In this document: positions 9,357-18,475 of the stretch, one piece after another
How positions within the stretch are numbered: position 1 is the first letter of the stretch
How the letters are laid out: the number at the start of each line of letters is the position of its first letter
Source: Methylobacterium aerolatum
GTDB lineage: Bacteria; Pseudomonadota; Alphaproteobacteria; Rhizobiales; Beijerinckiaceae
DNA: 64,000 nucleotides
Reading direction: 5' to 3'
Assembly: GCF_022179085.1 (NCBI RefSeq)
Contig: NZ_BPQE01000039.1
Location: 19,035-83,034, forward strand
The notes under the pieces: generated by a model
What the model was told of the DNA's origin: nothing
Databases searched by the model: none
Seen by the model: the letters and a program-made list of their open reading frames with translations, nothing else
Made by a program: the position numbers and the translations under genes

Positions 9357-10196
9357 ATGAGCAGCCAACCCCTCGTCGTCGCGGTGGCCATCACCGGCTC
9401 CGTGCCGCGCAAGAAGGACAACCCGGCGGTCCCTGTGACCGTCGCGGAGCAGATCGAGTCGACGCAGCAAGCGTATCAAGCGGGCGCGACGCTGGCCCAC
9501 ATCCACGTCCGCAACGATGACGAGTCGCCCTCCTCCGATCCCGAGAAGTTCGCCGCCGTGCAGGAGGGCCTGCGCCGCCACTGCCCCGGCATGATCGTCC
9601 AGTTCTCCACCGGCGGGCGCGGGCGCGACCCGGCGGCGCGGGGCCTCTCCCTGACGCACCGGCCGGACATGGCCTCGCTCTCGACGGGCTCGGTGAACTT
9701 CCCCACCATCGTCTACGAGAACCACGCGAGCCTCGTCACCGACCTCGCCACCCGGATGAAGGACCACGGCATCCGTCCCGAGATCGAGATCTTCGACCTC
9801 TCGCACATCCACGGGGCGAAGCGCCTGATCGAGGCCGGGCTGATGGACGCGCGCCCCCACGTCCAGTTCGTGATGGGCGTGCAGAACGCCATGCCGGCCG
9901 ACGAGCGCCTGCTCGACATCCTCCTCGCCGAGACCCGGCGGGTCATCCCCGGGGCGACCTGGACCGCCGCCGGCATCGGCCGCAACCAGGCGGTGGTGAT
10001 GGACTGGGCGCTGGCCCGCGGGGCGGACGCGGTGCGCACCGGCCTGGAGGACAACATCCGCGTCTCGAAGGACCGGCTGGCGGCCGGCAACGCCGAGCTC
10101 GTGAGCCTCGCGGTGGAGGCGGCGGCCCGCCACGGGCGGCGCCCGGCCACGCCCGCCGAGGCGCGGGCCGTCCTCTCGCTCGCGGCCGCGCGGTGA
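9357..10196 (+). CDS. Beta-keto acid cleavage enzyme (BKACE, DUF849)
   Basis: A 279-residue TIM-barrel protein. The metal-binding HIHVRNDD segment near residue 48 is the family hallmark, and a GxGRNQAVVMDWALARGA segment follows near residue 210. BKACE enzymes condense a beta-keto acid with acetyl-CoA and cleave it to acetoacetate plus a shortened acyl-CoA. It lies between pcaG and pcaB, in a cluster that has no pcaI, pcaJ or pcaF in view. I infer that it acts on 3-oxoadipate, giving acetoacetate and succinyl-CoA. The next start overlaps its stop (GTGA). Confidence 0.88.
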   Translation: MSSQPLVVAVAITGSVPRKKDNPAVPVTVAEQIESTQQAYQAGATLAHIHVRNDDESPSSDPEKFAAVQEGLRRHCPGMIVQFSTGGRGRDPAARGLSLTHRPDMASLSTGSVNFPTIVYENHASLVTDLATRMKDHGIRPEIEIFDLSHIHGAKRLIEAGLMDARPHVQFVMGVQNAMPADERLLDILLAETRRVIPGATWTAAGIGRNQAVVMDWALARGADAVRTGLEDNIRVSKDRLAAGNAELVSLAVEAAARHGRRPATPAEARAVLSLAAAR

Positions 10197-11578
10197 GCTT
10201 CTCGGCCCTCGATTCGGGCCTGCTCGGCCCGCTCTTCGCGAGCGAGGCGATGCGCGCCGCCTTCTCGGACGGGGCGCGCCTCGCCGGGATGCTGCGGGCG
10301 GAGGCGGCGCTGGCCAAGGCCTCCGCCGAGGCCGGGCTCGCCCCGCCGGGGCTCGCCGGGGCCATCGAGGCCGTCGCGCCGGGCGACCTCGACCTCGGGG
10401 CGCTGGGGGAGGGCACGGCGCTGGCGGGCGTGCCGGTGATCCCCTTCGTCTCGGCCCTGCGCCGCCGCCTGCCGCCGGACCTGGAGCCGGCCTTCCACAG
10501 GGGCGCCACCACCCAGGATATCGCCGACACCGCCCTCGTCCTGCAGATGCGGACGGGCTTCGACCTGATCGCGCGGGACTGCGCCGCCGTGGTCGCGGGC
10601 CTCGCCCGGCTGGCGCGGGCGCACCGGGCCACGCCCTGCATCGGCCGCACCTACGGCCAGCACGCGGCACCGATCAGCTTCGGCGCGAAGGCCGCCACCT
10701 GGGCCCTCGGCATCGCCGAGGTCGCCGACCGGCTCCCGGAGGTGAGGGGCCGGGTGCTCGCCGCCTCCCTCGGCGGCCCGGTGGGCACCCTCGGCGCCTT
10801 CGGGGCCGAGGCCGGGGCGGTGGCGGAAGGCTTCGCCCGCCATCTCGGCCTCGCGCCGGAGCCGGTCGCGTGGCACACCCGCCGCGCCCGCATCGCCGAG
10901 GCCGGGACGTGGCTCGCGCTCCTCCTCGGGGCGCTGGCGAAATGCGCGGGCGACATCGCCCACCTCGCCTCGACGGAGGTGGGGGAGGTGGCCGAGCCCT
11001 TCGTGCCGGGCCGGGGCGGCTCCTCGGCGATGCCGCACAAGCGCAACCCCGTCTCCGCCACGGTGATCCTCGCCGCCTTCGGCGCCGCCAAGGGCCATGC
11101 GGCGACGCTCCTCGACGCCATGGCCGCCGCGCACGAGCGGCCCGCGGGCGCGTGGCACGCCGAGTGGCACGCCCTGCCGCAGCTGTTCGGGCTCGCCTCG
11201 GGCGCCCTGCGCGAGGCGCGGACCCTCGCCGAGGGCCTGGAGGTCGATGCCGGGCGGATGCGCCGGAACCTCGACCTCACCCACGGCCTGCTCTTCGCCG
11301 ACGCCGCCGCCGCGGCCTGCGTCGGCTCCCTCGGCGGGGCGCGGGCCCATGCCCTGGTCGAGCGCGCGGCGGGCGAGGTCCGCGCGGGCGGCCGCGACCT
11401 GCGGACCGTCCTGGACGCCCTCCTCGCCACCCTGCCCGAGGGCGCGGGCATCGACCTCGCCCCCTCCTTCGACCTCGACCGCCCGGTCGCGGCCGCCGCC
11501 GCCGCCACCGACCGCGCCCTCGCGCGGTTGCCCCCCGACGCCGCGTTCCGAGACGGAGCCCGACCCCCATGCCCGTGA
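10193..11578 (+). CDS. pcaB: 3-carboxy-cis,cis-muconate cycloisomerase
   Basis: A 461-residue member of the fumarase/aspartase superfamily with the signature GGSSAMPHKRNPV near residue 275 and a TTQDIADTA segment near residue 104. It converts 3-carboxy-cis,cis-muconate to 4-carboxymuconolactone. The start is a GTG overlapping the BKACE stop, and the end overlaps the pcaDC start by 10 bases. The C-terminal alanine-rich tail is typical of alphaproteobacterial PcaB. Confidence 0.93.
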   Translation: MSFSALDSGLLGPLFASEAMRAAFSDGARLAGMLRAEAALAKASAEAGLAPPGLAGAIEAVAPGDLDLGALGEGTALAGVPVIPFVSALRRRLPPDLEPAFHRGATTQDIADTALVLQMRTGFDLIARDCAAVVAGLARLARAHRATPCIGRTYGQHAAPISFGAKAATWALGIAEVADRLPEVRGRVLAASLGGPVGTLGAFGAEAGAVAEGFARHLGLAPEPVAWHTRRARIAEAGTWLALLLGALAKCAGDIAHLASTEVGEVAEPFVPGRGGSSAMPHKRNPVSATVILAAFGAAKGHAATLLDAMAAAHERPAGAWHAEWHALPQLFGLASGALREARTLAEGLEVDAGRMRRNLDLTHGLLFADAAAAACVGSLGGARAHALVERAAGEVRAGGRDLRTVLDALLATLPEGAGIDLAPSFDLDRPVAAAAAATDRALARLPPDAAFRDGARPPCP

Positions 11579-12753
11579 TCCGCGCCAACGGCACCCACCT
11601 GAACTACGACCTCTCCGGCCCCAGCGGCGCGCCGGTCCTGGTGCTGTCGAACTCGCTCGGCACCACGCTCGCCATGTGGGACGGCGTGGCCGCCCACCTG
11701 CGCGGGCGCTACCGGATCCTGCGCTACGACACGCGCGGGCACGGTGCCTCCCCCGCCCGCGACGCCGAGACGGCGATCGAGGATCTGGCCGACGACCTGA
11801 TCGGGCTGCTCGATGCCCTCGGCATCGCCCAGGCGCATCTCGCCGGGCTGTCGCTGGGCGGCATGACCGTCCAGGCCGCGGCGGCGCGGGCGCCGGAGCG
11901 CGTCCTCAGCCTCGGCCTGCTGGCCACCGCCGCCTTCATGCCGAGCCGCGAGAGCTGGGCCGAGCGGGCCGCCACGGTGCGGGCGCAGGGCACGGGCGCC
12001 CTCGTGGAGGCCACCCTCGGGCGCTGGTTCACGGCGGGGTTCCGCGAGGCGGCGCCCCCCGTCCTCGCGCGGATCCGGGAGGATTTCGTCGCCTGCGACC
12101 GCACCGGCTACGCCCGGGCCTGCGAGGCGATCGGCGCCATGGACCTGAGGCCGGTGCTCGGGCGCATCCCGGCCCCGACCCTCGTCATCGCGGGCCGCGA
12201 GGATCCGGCCACCCCGCCGGCCATGGCGGAGGAGATCTGCGCGGGGCTCCCCCAGGCGGAACTCGTCCTCCTGCCGCGCGCGGCCCATCTCCTCGCCGTC
12301 GAGCACCCGGCCGCCACCGCCTCCCATCTCGGCGCCTTCCTCGACCGGCATCGCGGCGCGGTCCCGGCGACCGGCGCGGTCCCGTTCGCGGCGGGGCTTG
12401 CGAACCGCAAGGCGGTGCTGGGCGACGCCCATGTGGAGCGCTCCCTCGCCGGGGCCGGCTCCTTCGCGGGGCCGTGGCAGGACTTCATCACCCGCACCGC
12501 CTGGGGCGAGGTCTGGGGCGACCCGCGCCTGCCGTGGAAGACGCGCTCCCTCGTGACCCTCGCCCTGATGGTGGCGCTCGGACGCGAGGAGGAGTTCAAG
12601 CTCCACATCCGCCCGGCCCTGGCGAACGGGGTCGATCCCGACGAGTTGCAGGCGCTGCTCCTGCAGACGGCGGTCTATGCCGGGGTCCCGGCCGCCAACG
12701 CCGCCTTCCGCTGGGTGCGCGACGTCCTGGGGGAGGAGGGGGGGCAGGGGTAG
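11569..12753 (+). CDS. pcaDC: PcaD-PcaC fusion: 3-oxoadipate enol-lactonase / 4-carboxymuconolactone decarboxylase
   Basis: A 394-residue fusion. Residues 1 to about 260 form an alpha/beta hydrolase with the nucleophile elbow LAGLSLGGM near residue 97 and the late DPATPP and AAHLLAVEHP segments; this is the enol-lactonase PcaD. Residues about 270-394 are a carboxymuconolactone decarboxylase domain (TRSLVTLALMVALGREEEFKLH), i.e. PcaC. The two activities are consecutive in the order PcaC then PcaD. Such fusions (PcaL) are known in actinobacteria and some proteobacteria. This is the last gene of the aromatic block. Confidence 0.93.
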   Translation: MPVIRANGTHLNYDLSGPSGAPVLVLSNSLGTTLAMWDGVAAHLRGRYRILRYDTRGHGASPARDAETAIEDLADDLIGLLDALGIAQAHLAGLSLGGMTVQAAAARAPERVLSLGLLATAAFMPSRESWAERAATVRAQGTGALVEATLGRWFTAGFREAAPPVLARIREDFVACDRTGYARACEAIGAMDLRPVLGRIPAPTLVIAGREDPATPPAMAEEICAGLPQAELVLLPRAAHLLAVEHPAATASHLGAFLDRHRGAVPATGAVPFAAGLANRKAVLGDAHVERSLAGAGSFAGPWQDFITRTAWGEVWGDPRLPWKTRSLVTLALMVALGREEEFKLHIRPALANGVDPDELQALLLQTAVYAGVPAANAAFRWVRDVLGEEGGQG

Positions 12754-12910
12754 GGGCCGTCCGCCGGAGGGGAGGGCGGTCCGCGGCGCGAAGCGGAGCC
12801 GTTTCGCGGTGTCCGCCGTTAGGCTCCCGGTGCGGGCGTCGCCGGTCCCGCGCGGATCGGCGGCGTGACGCGCGCCGGGGTCACGGGGCCCGGCCGACGA
12901 CGGGGGGAGC

Positions 12911-14314
12911 GTGGTGCGGAGAGTAGCGTGGCCCGGACTGCGTGAGGCGCTGCTCACCGTCGGCCTGATCGTGGTGCTCCTCGTCGGGGCCATCGCGACG
13001 GTCTACCTGACCCGTCCCACGACCCTGACCGTCGCGGTCGCCCCGGCCGGCGGGACCGAGCCGGCCCTGCTGCGGGCCTACGCGGAGGAGCTCGCCCGGC
13101 GGAAGCGGGGGGTCCGGCTGAGGATCGTGGCCTTCGACGGGGTCGAGGAGAGCGCGCAGGCCCTGAGCGCGGGCAGGGCCGACCTCGCGGTGGTCCGGCC
13201 GGACGTGGCGCTGCCCGGCAACGGTCTCACCCTCGCCGTGCTGCGGACGCTCGCGACCTTCGTGGCGGCGCCGGGCGCCTCCGGCATCAAGGCCATGCCG
13301 GACCTCGGGGGCAGGCGCCTGGGCTTGCTGGCGGGGCGGACGGCGGACCGGGCGCTCCTGAAGGCCGTGGCCGCGCATTACGGGCTCGAGCTCGCCACCG
13401 ACGCGCCCGCCGGCGCGATCGGCGCCAAGGCCGTCGCGCTGGTCCCCGTCGAGGAGGCCGACATCGCGCCCGCGCTCAGGGACAAGCGCATCGACGCGAT
13501 GGCCCTCGTCACCACGCCCGACTTCCCCGCCGCGCGCCGGGTGGTCGGCGCCGTGGCCGAGGCGGACGAGGGCGGCGAGGTCGCGATCCTCGGGATCTCC
13601 GACACCCAGGCCGTGCTGGCCCGCTGGCCGCGCCTGCAATCGATCACGGTGCCCGCCGGCCTCTACGGCGGCAACCCGCGGCTGCCCGACGAGGAGATGA
13701 CCACCGTCGGCTCGTCCTACCGCCTGATGGCGCGCGCCAGCCTCTCGCGCAGCGTGGCGGCGGAGGTGACCCAGCACCTGTTCGAGATGCGCTCCGCCCT
13801 GGCCGAGGCCGTGCCGGCGGCCGAGGACGTGTCCCATCCGGAGTACGAGGACACGGCGGACGCCACCAGCGCGCGCCTGCCGATCCATCCCGGCGCGATC
13901 GACTACTACGAGCGGGAGCAGGAGACGTTCATCGAGCGCTACGAGAGCTGGATCTATCTCGTCGCGATCCTGGGCGGCGGCCTCGGCTCGACGGTGGCGT
14001 GGCTGCGGCAGCGCCTCGGCCGCATCCGCCGCGAACGGATCGAGGTGGCCACCGCGCGGCTGCTGGAACTCCGCTCGGCCGCGCGCCGCGAGACGGATCC
14101 CGCCCGCCTGGAGGCGATGGCGGGCGAGGTGGACGACCTCGCGGCCAGCATCGCCCGCCACGCCCTGAACCGCCCGACGGAGCCGCGGACGCTCGGCGCC
14201 GCCACCGTCGCCATCGATGCGGCGCGCTCCACGGTCCGGCGCGCCCGGGCCCCGCACTCGCCCCAGGCGCCACACCCTCACGAAATCGTGCAGGCATCCC
14301 CAGGCGCAGATTGA
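12911..14314 (+). CDS. Membrane-anchored TAXI-family solute-binding protein
   Basis: A 467-residue protein with an N-terminal membrane segment at about residues 12-33, then a TAXI-type periplasmic binding domain, and a second membrane segment near residues 342-362. A basic and helical tail follows. TAXI proteins normally serve TRAP transporters, but no TRAP permease gene adjoins it, so it may be an orphan sensor or binding subunit. The start is a GTG preceded by a purine-rich GGGGGGAGC. Confidence 0.65.
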   Translation: MVRRVAWPGLREALLTVGLIVVLLVGAIATVYLTRPTTLTVAVAPAGGTEPALLRAYAEELARRKRGVRLRIVAFDGVEESAQALSAGRADLAVVRPDVALPGNGLTLAVLRTLATFVAAPGASGIKAMPDLGGRRLGLLAGRTADRALLKAVAAHYGLELATDAPAGAIGAKAVALVPVEEADIAPALRDKRIDAMALVTTPDFPAARRVVGAVAEADEGGEVAILGISDTQAVLARWPRLQSITVPAGLYGGNPRLPDEEMTTVGSSYRLMARASLSRSVAAEVTQHLFEMRSALAEAVPAAEDVSHPEYEDTADATSARLPIHPGAIDYYEREQETFIERYESWIYLVAILGGGLGSTVAWLRQRLGRIRRERIEVATARLLELRSAARRETDPARLEAMAGEVDDLAASIARHALNRPTEPRTLGAATVAIDAARSTVRRARAPHSPQAPHPHEIVQASPGAD

Positions 14315-14346
14315 CGCGGATCGCGTCGGCGCCTTACGCGCTCGGC

Positions 14347-14724
14347 ATGAGGACGCAGAGGCCACGCTGGACGGCCGTCCGCGTGGCCATCGCCGTGGCC
14401 GCGCTGTACGCGCTCGTGCTGCAGGCGTTCCTCGGCGGCGTCCTCTCGGCCGGCCTGTCGGGGCCGGACCATCGCCTCTGCCTCGGCACCGTGGGCACCG
14501 ACGACGACGGCGGGCCGGCCAAGCCCTCGCCCGCCCACGCCAACTGCGAGTGCTGCACCGCCGCCCACGTCCATCCGGCGAGCCACGCGCCCATCCTGGC
14601 GGTCTCGACCGTCGCCTGGCCGCGCCGCGGGGCCGTCAGCCTCGCGTGGCGGCCGGAGGTCGTCGCCGTCCCACGGGCGCCCCCACGGTTCCGGGCCCAC
14701 GCGAGAGCACCCCCCATCGTCTGA
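14347..14724 (+). CDS. Small Cys/His-rich exported protein, DUF2946-like
   Basis: A 125-residue protein with a hydrophobic N-terminal segment (residues 12-36) and then a short Cys-rich patch, NCECCTAAHVH near residue 61, that could bind a metal. This pattern resembles DUF2946 proteins, which are often found beside TonB-dependent metal receptors. Here a TonB-dependent receptor begins 43 bases downstream. Assignment is by composition and context, not by a strong motif. Confidence 0.55.
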   Translation: MRTQRPRWTAVRVAIAVAALYALVLQAFLGGVLSAGLSGPDHRLCLGTVGTDDDGGPAKPSPAHANCECCTAAHVHPASHAPILAVSTVAWPRRGAVSLAWRPEVVAVPRAPPRFRAHARAPPIV

Positions 14725-14767
14725 GCGATCGCCACCTTTCGATCACTCAGACCATGGACCTTTTCTC

Positions 14768-16918
14768 ATGCGCCCCATCCTCCGGGTCGAGCTGTATGCC
14801 GCCCTGTTGCCGACGCTGCTCGCCTCCCCGTCGGCCCTCGCCCAATCCGCCGCCTCGCCCTCCGTCGCCCTCCCCGAACTCAGCGTGGTGCGAGCCCCCG
14901 CACCGGGCGTCGGCACCACGACGCCAGCGGCGGAGAATCCCGGCTCCGTCACGGTGCCCAGCGTCGCCCGGCAGCGAGCCGCGGTGAACGCGACCGTCGG
15001 CTCGGTCGGCTTCGTGGATGCCAAGGACTTTCAGGACCGCTACGCCAACACCCTGCGCGACGTGCTCAAGGACGTCCCCGGCGTCTACGCGCAGCAGCGT
15101 TACGGGCAGGAGCTGCGCCTGTCGGTGCGCGGCTCCGGCATCGCCCGCGGGTTCCACCTGCGCGGCCTCGAGGTGCTGCAGGACGGCATCCCGTTCAACC
15201 TCGCCGACGGCAGCGGCGACTTCTACCAGATCGACCCGCTCGCCCTGCGCTCGGCCGAAATCTACAAGGGCGGCAACGCGCTGACCTTCGGGGCGACGAC
15301 CCTCGGCGGCGCGGTCAACTTCGTGACGCCCACCGCCTACACGGCCTTCGCGCCGAACATCCTGCGCATCGACGGCGGCAGCTTCGGCACGATCCGGGAG
15401 AACTTCCAGGTCTCGCGCATTTCGGGCCCGGTCGACGTCATGGTCAACGGCACCTTCACCAACTCGGACGGGTTCCGCGTCCACGAGACCCAGCGCACCC
15501 AGAACTTCAACGCCAACATCGGCTACCAGCTCGCGCCCGGCGTCGAGACGCGGTTCTACCTCGGCGGCTACCTGACCGACCAGAAGCTGCCGGGCGCCAT
15601 CACCCTCGGCCAGTCCCTCAACACGCCACGGATCGCGAATCCCACGGCCATCGCCGGCAACCAGTCCCGGAAGGTCGAGACCGAGCGGGTCGCCAACCGC
15701 ACGTCGTTCGTGCTCGACGTCGGCAAGCTCGACATCGACACCTGGGCGATCCACAAGAACCTCTACCACCCGATCTTCCAGGTGATCGACCAGGACGGCT
15801 GGACCTACGGCATCAGCCCGCACTGGGCCGGGACCTTCGACGTCGGCGGCTACCGCAACGACACCATCCTGGGCCTTCGGGCCTTCGCGGGGCAGAATTC
15901 CGCCCAGCAATTCGTCAACATCCGGGGCCAGCGGGGCGCGCAGACGCTGAACGCCCTGCAGAGCGCGTCCAACTACGAGGCGTATGGCGAGAACCGCTTC
16001 TGGTTCCTGCCCGACGTGGCGTTGATGACCGGCGCCAAGCTGTTCTCGTCGAACCGGACCTACAGCAACAAGGGCGGCCTGCCGGCGAGCCCCGCCGTCC
16101 GGTACGACAACACCACCTACGACGGGATCAACCCCAAGGTCGGCCTCTTGTGGCAGCCGCTGCCGGACATCCAGGTCTTCGCCGACATCACCCGCTCGCG
16201 CGACGTGCCGGACTTCAGCGACTTGGTGCAGCAGAACCTGCTCGGTGCCACCTTCGTGCCCCTCGCGGCCCAGCGCGCCTGGACCTACGAGGCGGGCTCG
16301 CGCGGACGCATCGACCGGCTGACCTGGGACGTCACGCTCTACCGGGCCGACCTGCGCGACGAGCTGATCAACTTCTCGACCAATCCGGGGCTCGGCATCC
16401 AGGCCGCGACCTTCAATGCGCCCCGCACGCTCCATCAGGGCGTCGAGGCCGCCGTCTCCCTCGATCTCGTCCGCGACCTGACCGGCACCGGCGATACCCT
16501 CGCCGTCACCCAGATCTGGACGCACAACGACTTCCGGTTCGTGCGCGACCCCGTCTACCGCGGCAACCGCATCGCCGGCATCCCGGACGACGTCCTCCGC
16601 ACGATCCTGAGCTACCGCCATCCGAGCGGCTTCTACCTCGCCCCCTCGGTGGATTGGGTGCCGCGGGGCGCCTTCGCGGACCACGCCAACACCCTGCGGG
16701 TGCCCGGCTACGCGCTGTTCAACGTTGAGACGGGCATCGACTTCGCCAACGGCGTGTCGCTGTTCGTGGACGCCCGCAACCTGACCGACGAGCGCTACGT
16801 CTCCGACATCGCGGTCGTGACCAACGCCCGGACTACGGTCGGCGGCCCGGCCGCGCTGGCGGCGTTCTATCCGGGCAACGGCCGCAGCGTGTTCGCCGGC
16901 ATCCGCGCCTCGTTCTGA
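14768..16918 (+). CDS. TonB-dependent outer-membrane receptor
   Basis: A 716-residue outer-membrane receptor. A signal peptide ends near residue 25 (ALA). The plug domain follows at about 60-190 (TLRDVLKDVPGVYAQQRYG, then LGGAVNFVTP) and the beta-barrel finishes with a terminal Phe. It would import a chelated metal or other large ligand with TonB energy. The Cys-rich protein just upstream hints at a metal such as copper, but the ligand cannot be told from sequence. Confidence 0.85.
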   Translation: MRPILRVELYAALLPTLLASPSALAQSAASPSVALPELSVVRAPAPGVGTTTPAAENPGSVTVPSVARQRAAVNATVGSVGFVDAKDFQDRYANTLRDVLKDVPGVYAQQRYGQELRLSVRGSGIARGFHLRGLEVLQDGIPFNLADGSGDFYQIDPLALRSAEIYKGGNALTFGATTLGGAVNFVTPTAYTAFAPNILRIDGGSFGTIRENFQVSRISGPVDVMVNGTFTNSDGFRVHETQRTQNFNANIGYQLAPGVETRFYLGGYLTDQKLPGAITLGQSLNTPRIANPTAIAGNQSRKVETERVANRTSFVLDVGKLDIDTWAIHKNLYHPIFQVIDQDGWTYGISPHWAGTFDVGGYRNDTILGLRAFAGQNSAQQFVNIRGQRGAQTLNALQSASNYEAYGENRFWFLPDVALMTGAKLFSSNRTYSNKGGLPASPAVRYDNTTYDGINPKVGLLWQPLPDIQVFADITRSRDVPDFSDLVQQNLLGATFVPLAAQRAWTYEAGSRGRIDRLTWDVTLYRADLRDELINFSTNPGLGIQAATFNAPRTLHQGVEAAVSLDLVRDLTGTGDTLAVTQIWTHNDFRFVRDPVYRGNRIAGIPDDVLRTILSYRHPSGFYLAPSVDWVPRGAFADHANTLRVPGYALFNVETGIDFANGVSLFVDARNLTDERYVSDIAVVTNARTTVGGPAALAAFYPGNGRSVFAGIRASF

Positions 16919-16937
16919 GCCGTCCCCTCCGCCCTGT

Positions 16938-16967
16938 CGGCCGCAGGCCCACCGTGGCCCGCGGCCG
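16938..16967 (+). terminator. Hairpin after the TonB receptor gene
   Basis: CGGCCGC at 16938-16944 pairs with GCGGCCG at 16961-16967, with GGCC/GGCC pairing possible inside the loop. It starts 20 bases after the receptor stop. There is no T tract, so any termination would not be of the classical intrinsic type. Confidence 0.4.
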
Positions 16968-17121
16968 TCACCGCGCGCGGCCCACGCGGCAGCGCAGGTC
17001 ACGCGACGGCGGAGATCCATCCGGGACAGAGAGAAAAATCCAATTCCGGCGATCCCGTCTGCTTGCCGTCGTGCAATGAATCGCGCAGTCTACTGCTGGA
17101 AGGCGGCGGAGGACGGCACTC

Positions 17122-17421
17122 ATGACGCGTTTTATGATTGTTTTATTATTTTTTAGTGCCGCGATACCCGGCCCGGCCTGGGCACGACTGAAGATGGACG
17201 ATCTCGCCTCGCTGTGGCCGAGGGCGTCGGCGGACGACAAGATCGATTTCACGAACCGGATGGGCAAGGCGATGAGTTCGCTCTCGCCGGACCTGAACCG
17301 GGAGTACTTCATGCGCTGCCTGGAGGAGACGGCCAATATCGGCGACACGAAGCAGTTGACGATGAGCGACATGGTGCGGACCTGCATCTCCCTGCAGGGC
17401 GGCTCCGGCGGCGACGAGTGA
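17122..17421 (+). CDS. Small exported protein, unknown function
   Basis: A 99-residue protein with a clear signal peptide (hydrophobic residues 4-15, AWA at about 19-21). The mature part is charged, with two Cys (RCLEE and RTCIS) that could form a disulphide. The start region is unusually A/T-rich (TTTTATGATTGTTTTATTATTTT) for this genome. I do not recognise a family. It is the first of four small exported or membrane-anchored proteins in a row. Confidence 0.6.
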   Translation: MTRFMIVLLFFSAAIPGPAWARLKMDDLASLWPRASADDKIDFTNRMGKAMSSLSPDLNREYFMRCLEETANIGDTKQLTMSDMVRTCISLQGGSGGDE

Positions 17422-17470
17422 CCGCGACGCCGCACGGGATGGAACGCGCGAACGAAGAGATCTGCGGACG

Positions 17471-17983
17471 GTGCGGACCTTGGACAGACTTCGCAGTCCC
17501 GTGCCGACCGTGATCGCGGCGACGCTGGTCACGTTGGCGGGCGGCATCGCCCTCTGGACGCGTCCCTGGCGCTCGGACCCGGCGCCCGCGAGCCCCCCCG
17601 CCGCGTCCGGCCCGCGCGATCCTGCGAGGTCTCAGGGGCCGGACACGACCCTCTATTGCGAATTCAACAACTTCGCGGACGTGACGCCGCTGGTCGGCTT
17701 CCTGTTCCGGATCGCGGGGACGGGGCCTTCGCGCAGCTTCGCCCTGATCGTCCAGCGTGAGAAGGACGGATCCCAGCGCGATTTCGGAGGGGCAGGCCAG
17801 CCGGCCCCGCTCTGGACGCTCGACACGGCCGACACTCCACCCGCGATCCGTGCCCCGGAGGACGATCTCCGGATCAATCTCTACGGCTACGACCCCGAGA
17901 CGAGCGGACATGCCTGGTTCGAGGCCGGCTTGCGCAGCATCCGGTACAGGAACCTCGGCGGACGCTGCCGGCAGGGCGCATGA
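17471..17983 (+). CDS. Membrane-anchored hypothetical protein
   Basis: A 170-residue protein starting at a GTG, with one N-terminal membrane segment (residues 12-29), a proline/alanine linker and a periplasmic domain with two Cys (LYCEFNN and GGRCRQ). The stop overlaps the next start by 4 bases (17980-17983), which supports co-expression with that gene. No family recognised. The start could lie slightly downstream. Confidence 0.55.
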   Translation: MRTLDRLRSPVPTVIAATLVTLAGGIALWTRPWRSDPAPASPPAASGPRDPARSQGPDTTLYCEFNNFADVTPLVGFLFRIAGTGPSRSFALIVQREKDGSQRDFGGAGQPAPLWTLDTADTPPAIRAPEDDLRINLYGYDPETSGHAWFEAGLRSIRYRNLGGRCRQGA

Positions 17984-18471
17984 TCATGGACCTGTCCAGG
18001 CTGAGGCAATCCGGCACCGCCGTCACGCCCCGCGCCGCCTGCGGGGTCCCCCCGCGCCGGGTTTCCACCGGCCGACCGTGGCCCGCCGCGCTCCGCCTCG
18101 CGGGCGCGTTCCTCGCGATGTCCGCCGCCGCGGCCCGGGCGCAGGACGTCGCGGACGGAACGGACGCCCGCATCGGACCCGACGCCACCCGCATCCTTCT
18201 GGACCGGATCGGCCGGACCCTGCACGGCGGCACCGAGGCGAAGGTCACCGCCCTCCGCGAGGGACGGCAGGGCGCGCTGTGCGGCGCGGTCGAGGTCCGC
18301 AACCGCATGGGCACCTATACGGGGGCTCGCCCGTTCGTGTTCGAGCGGGAGACGGGCTTCCTCGGGCGGCTGCCCGAGGGGCCGGAACTGCGCAACCCGG
18401 CGAGCGCCGCGGATTACGAGGCGATGGAGCGCGCCAGGACGCTCTTCCTCGCGAACTGTACGGAGAAGTGA
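17980..18471 (+). CDS. Exported protein, paralogue A of a flanking pair
   Basis: A 163-residue protein with a late signal-type segment (residues 36-54, ending AAARAQ). The mature domain contains LCGAVEVRNRMGTYTGARPF near residue 94 and ends with a Cys (FLANC). The product of the convergent gene at 18941-19345 has the same domain in the same order, so the two are paralogues separated by one other gene. Function unknown; the two conserved Cys suggest an extracytoplasmic disulphide. Confidence 0.6.
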   Translation: MIMDLSRLRQSGTAVTPRAACGVPPRRVSTGRPWPAALRLAGAFLAMSAAAARAQDVADGTDARIGPDATRILLDRIGRTLHGGTEAKVTALREGRQGALCGAVEVRNRMGTYTGARPFVFERETGFLGRLPEGPELRNPASAADYEAMERARTLFLANCTEK

Positions 18472-18475
18472 GCCG

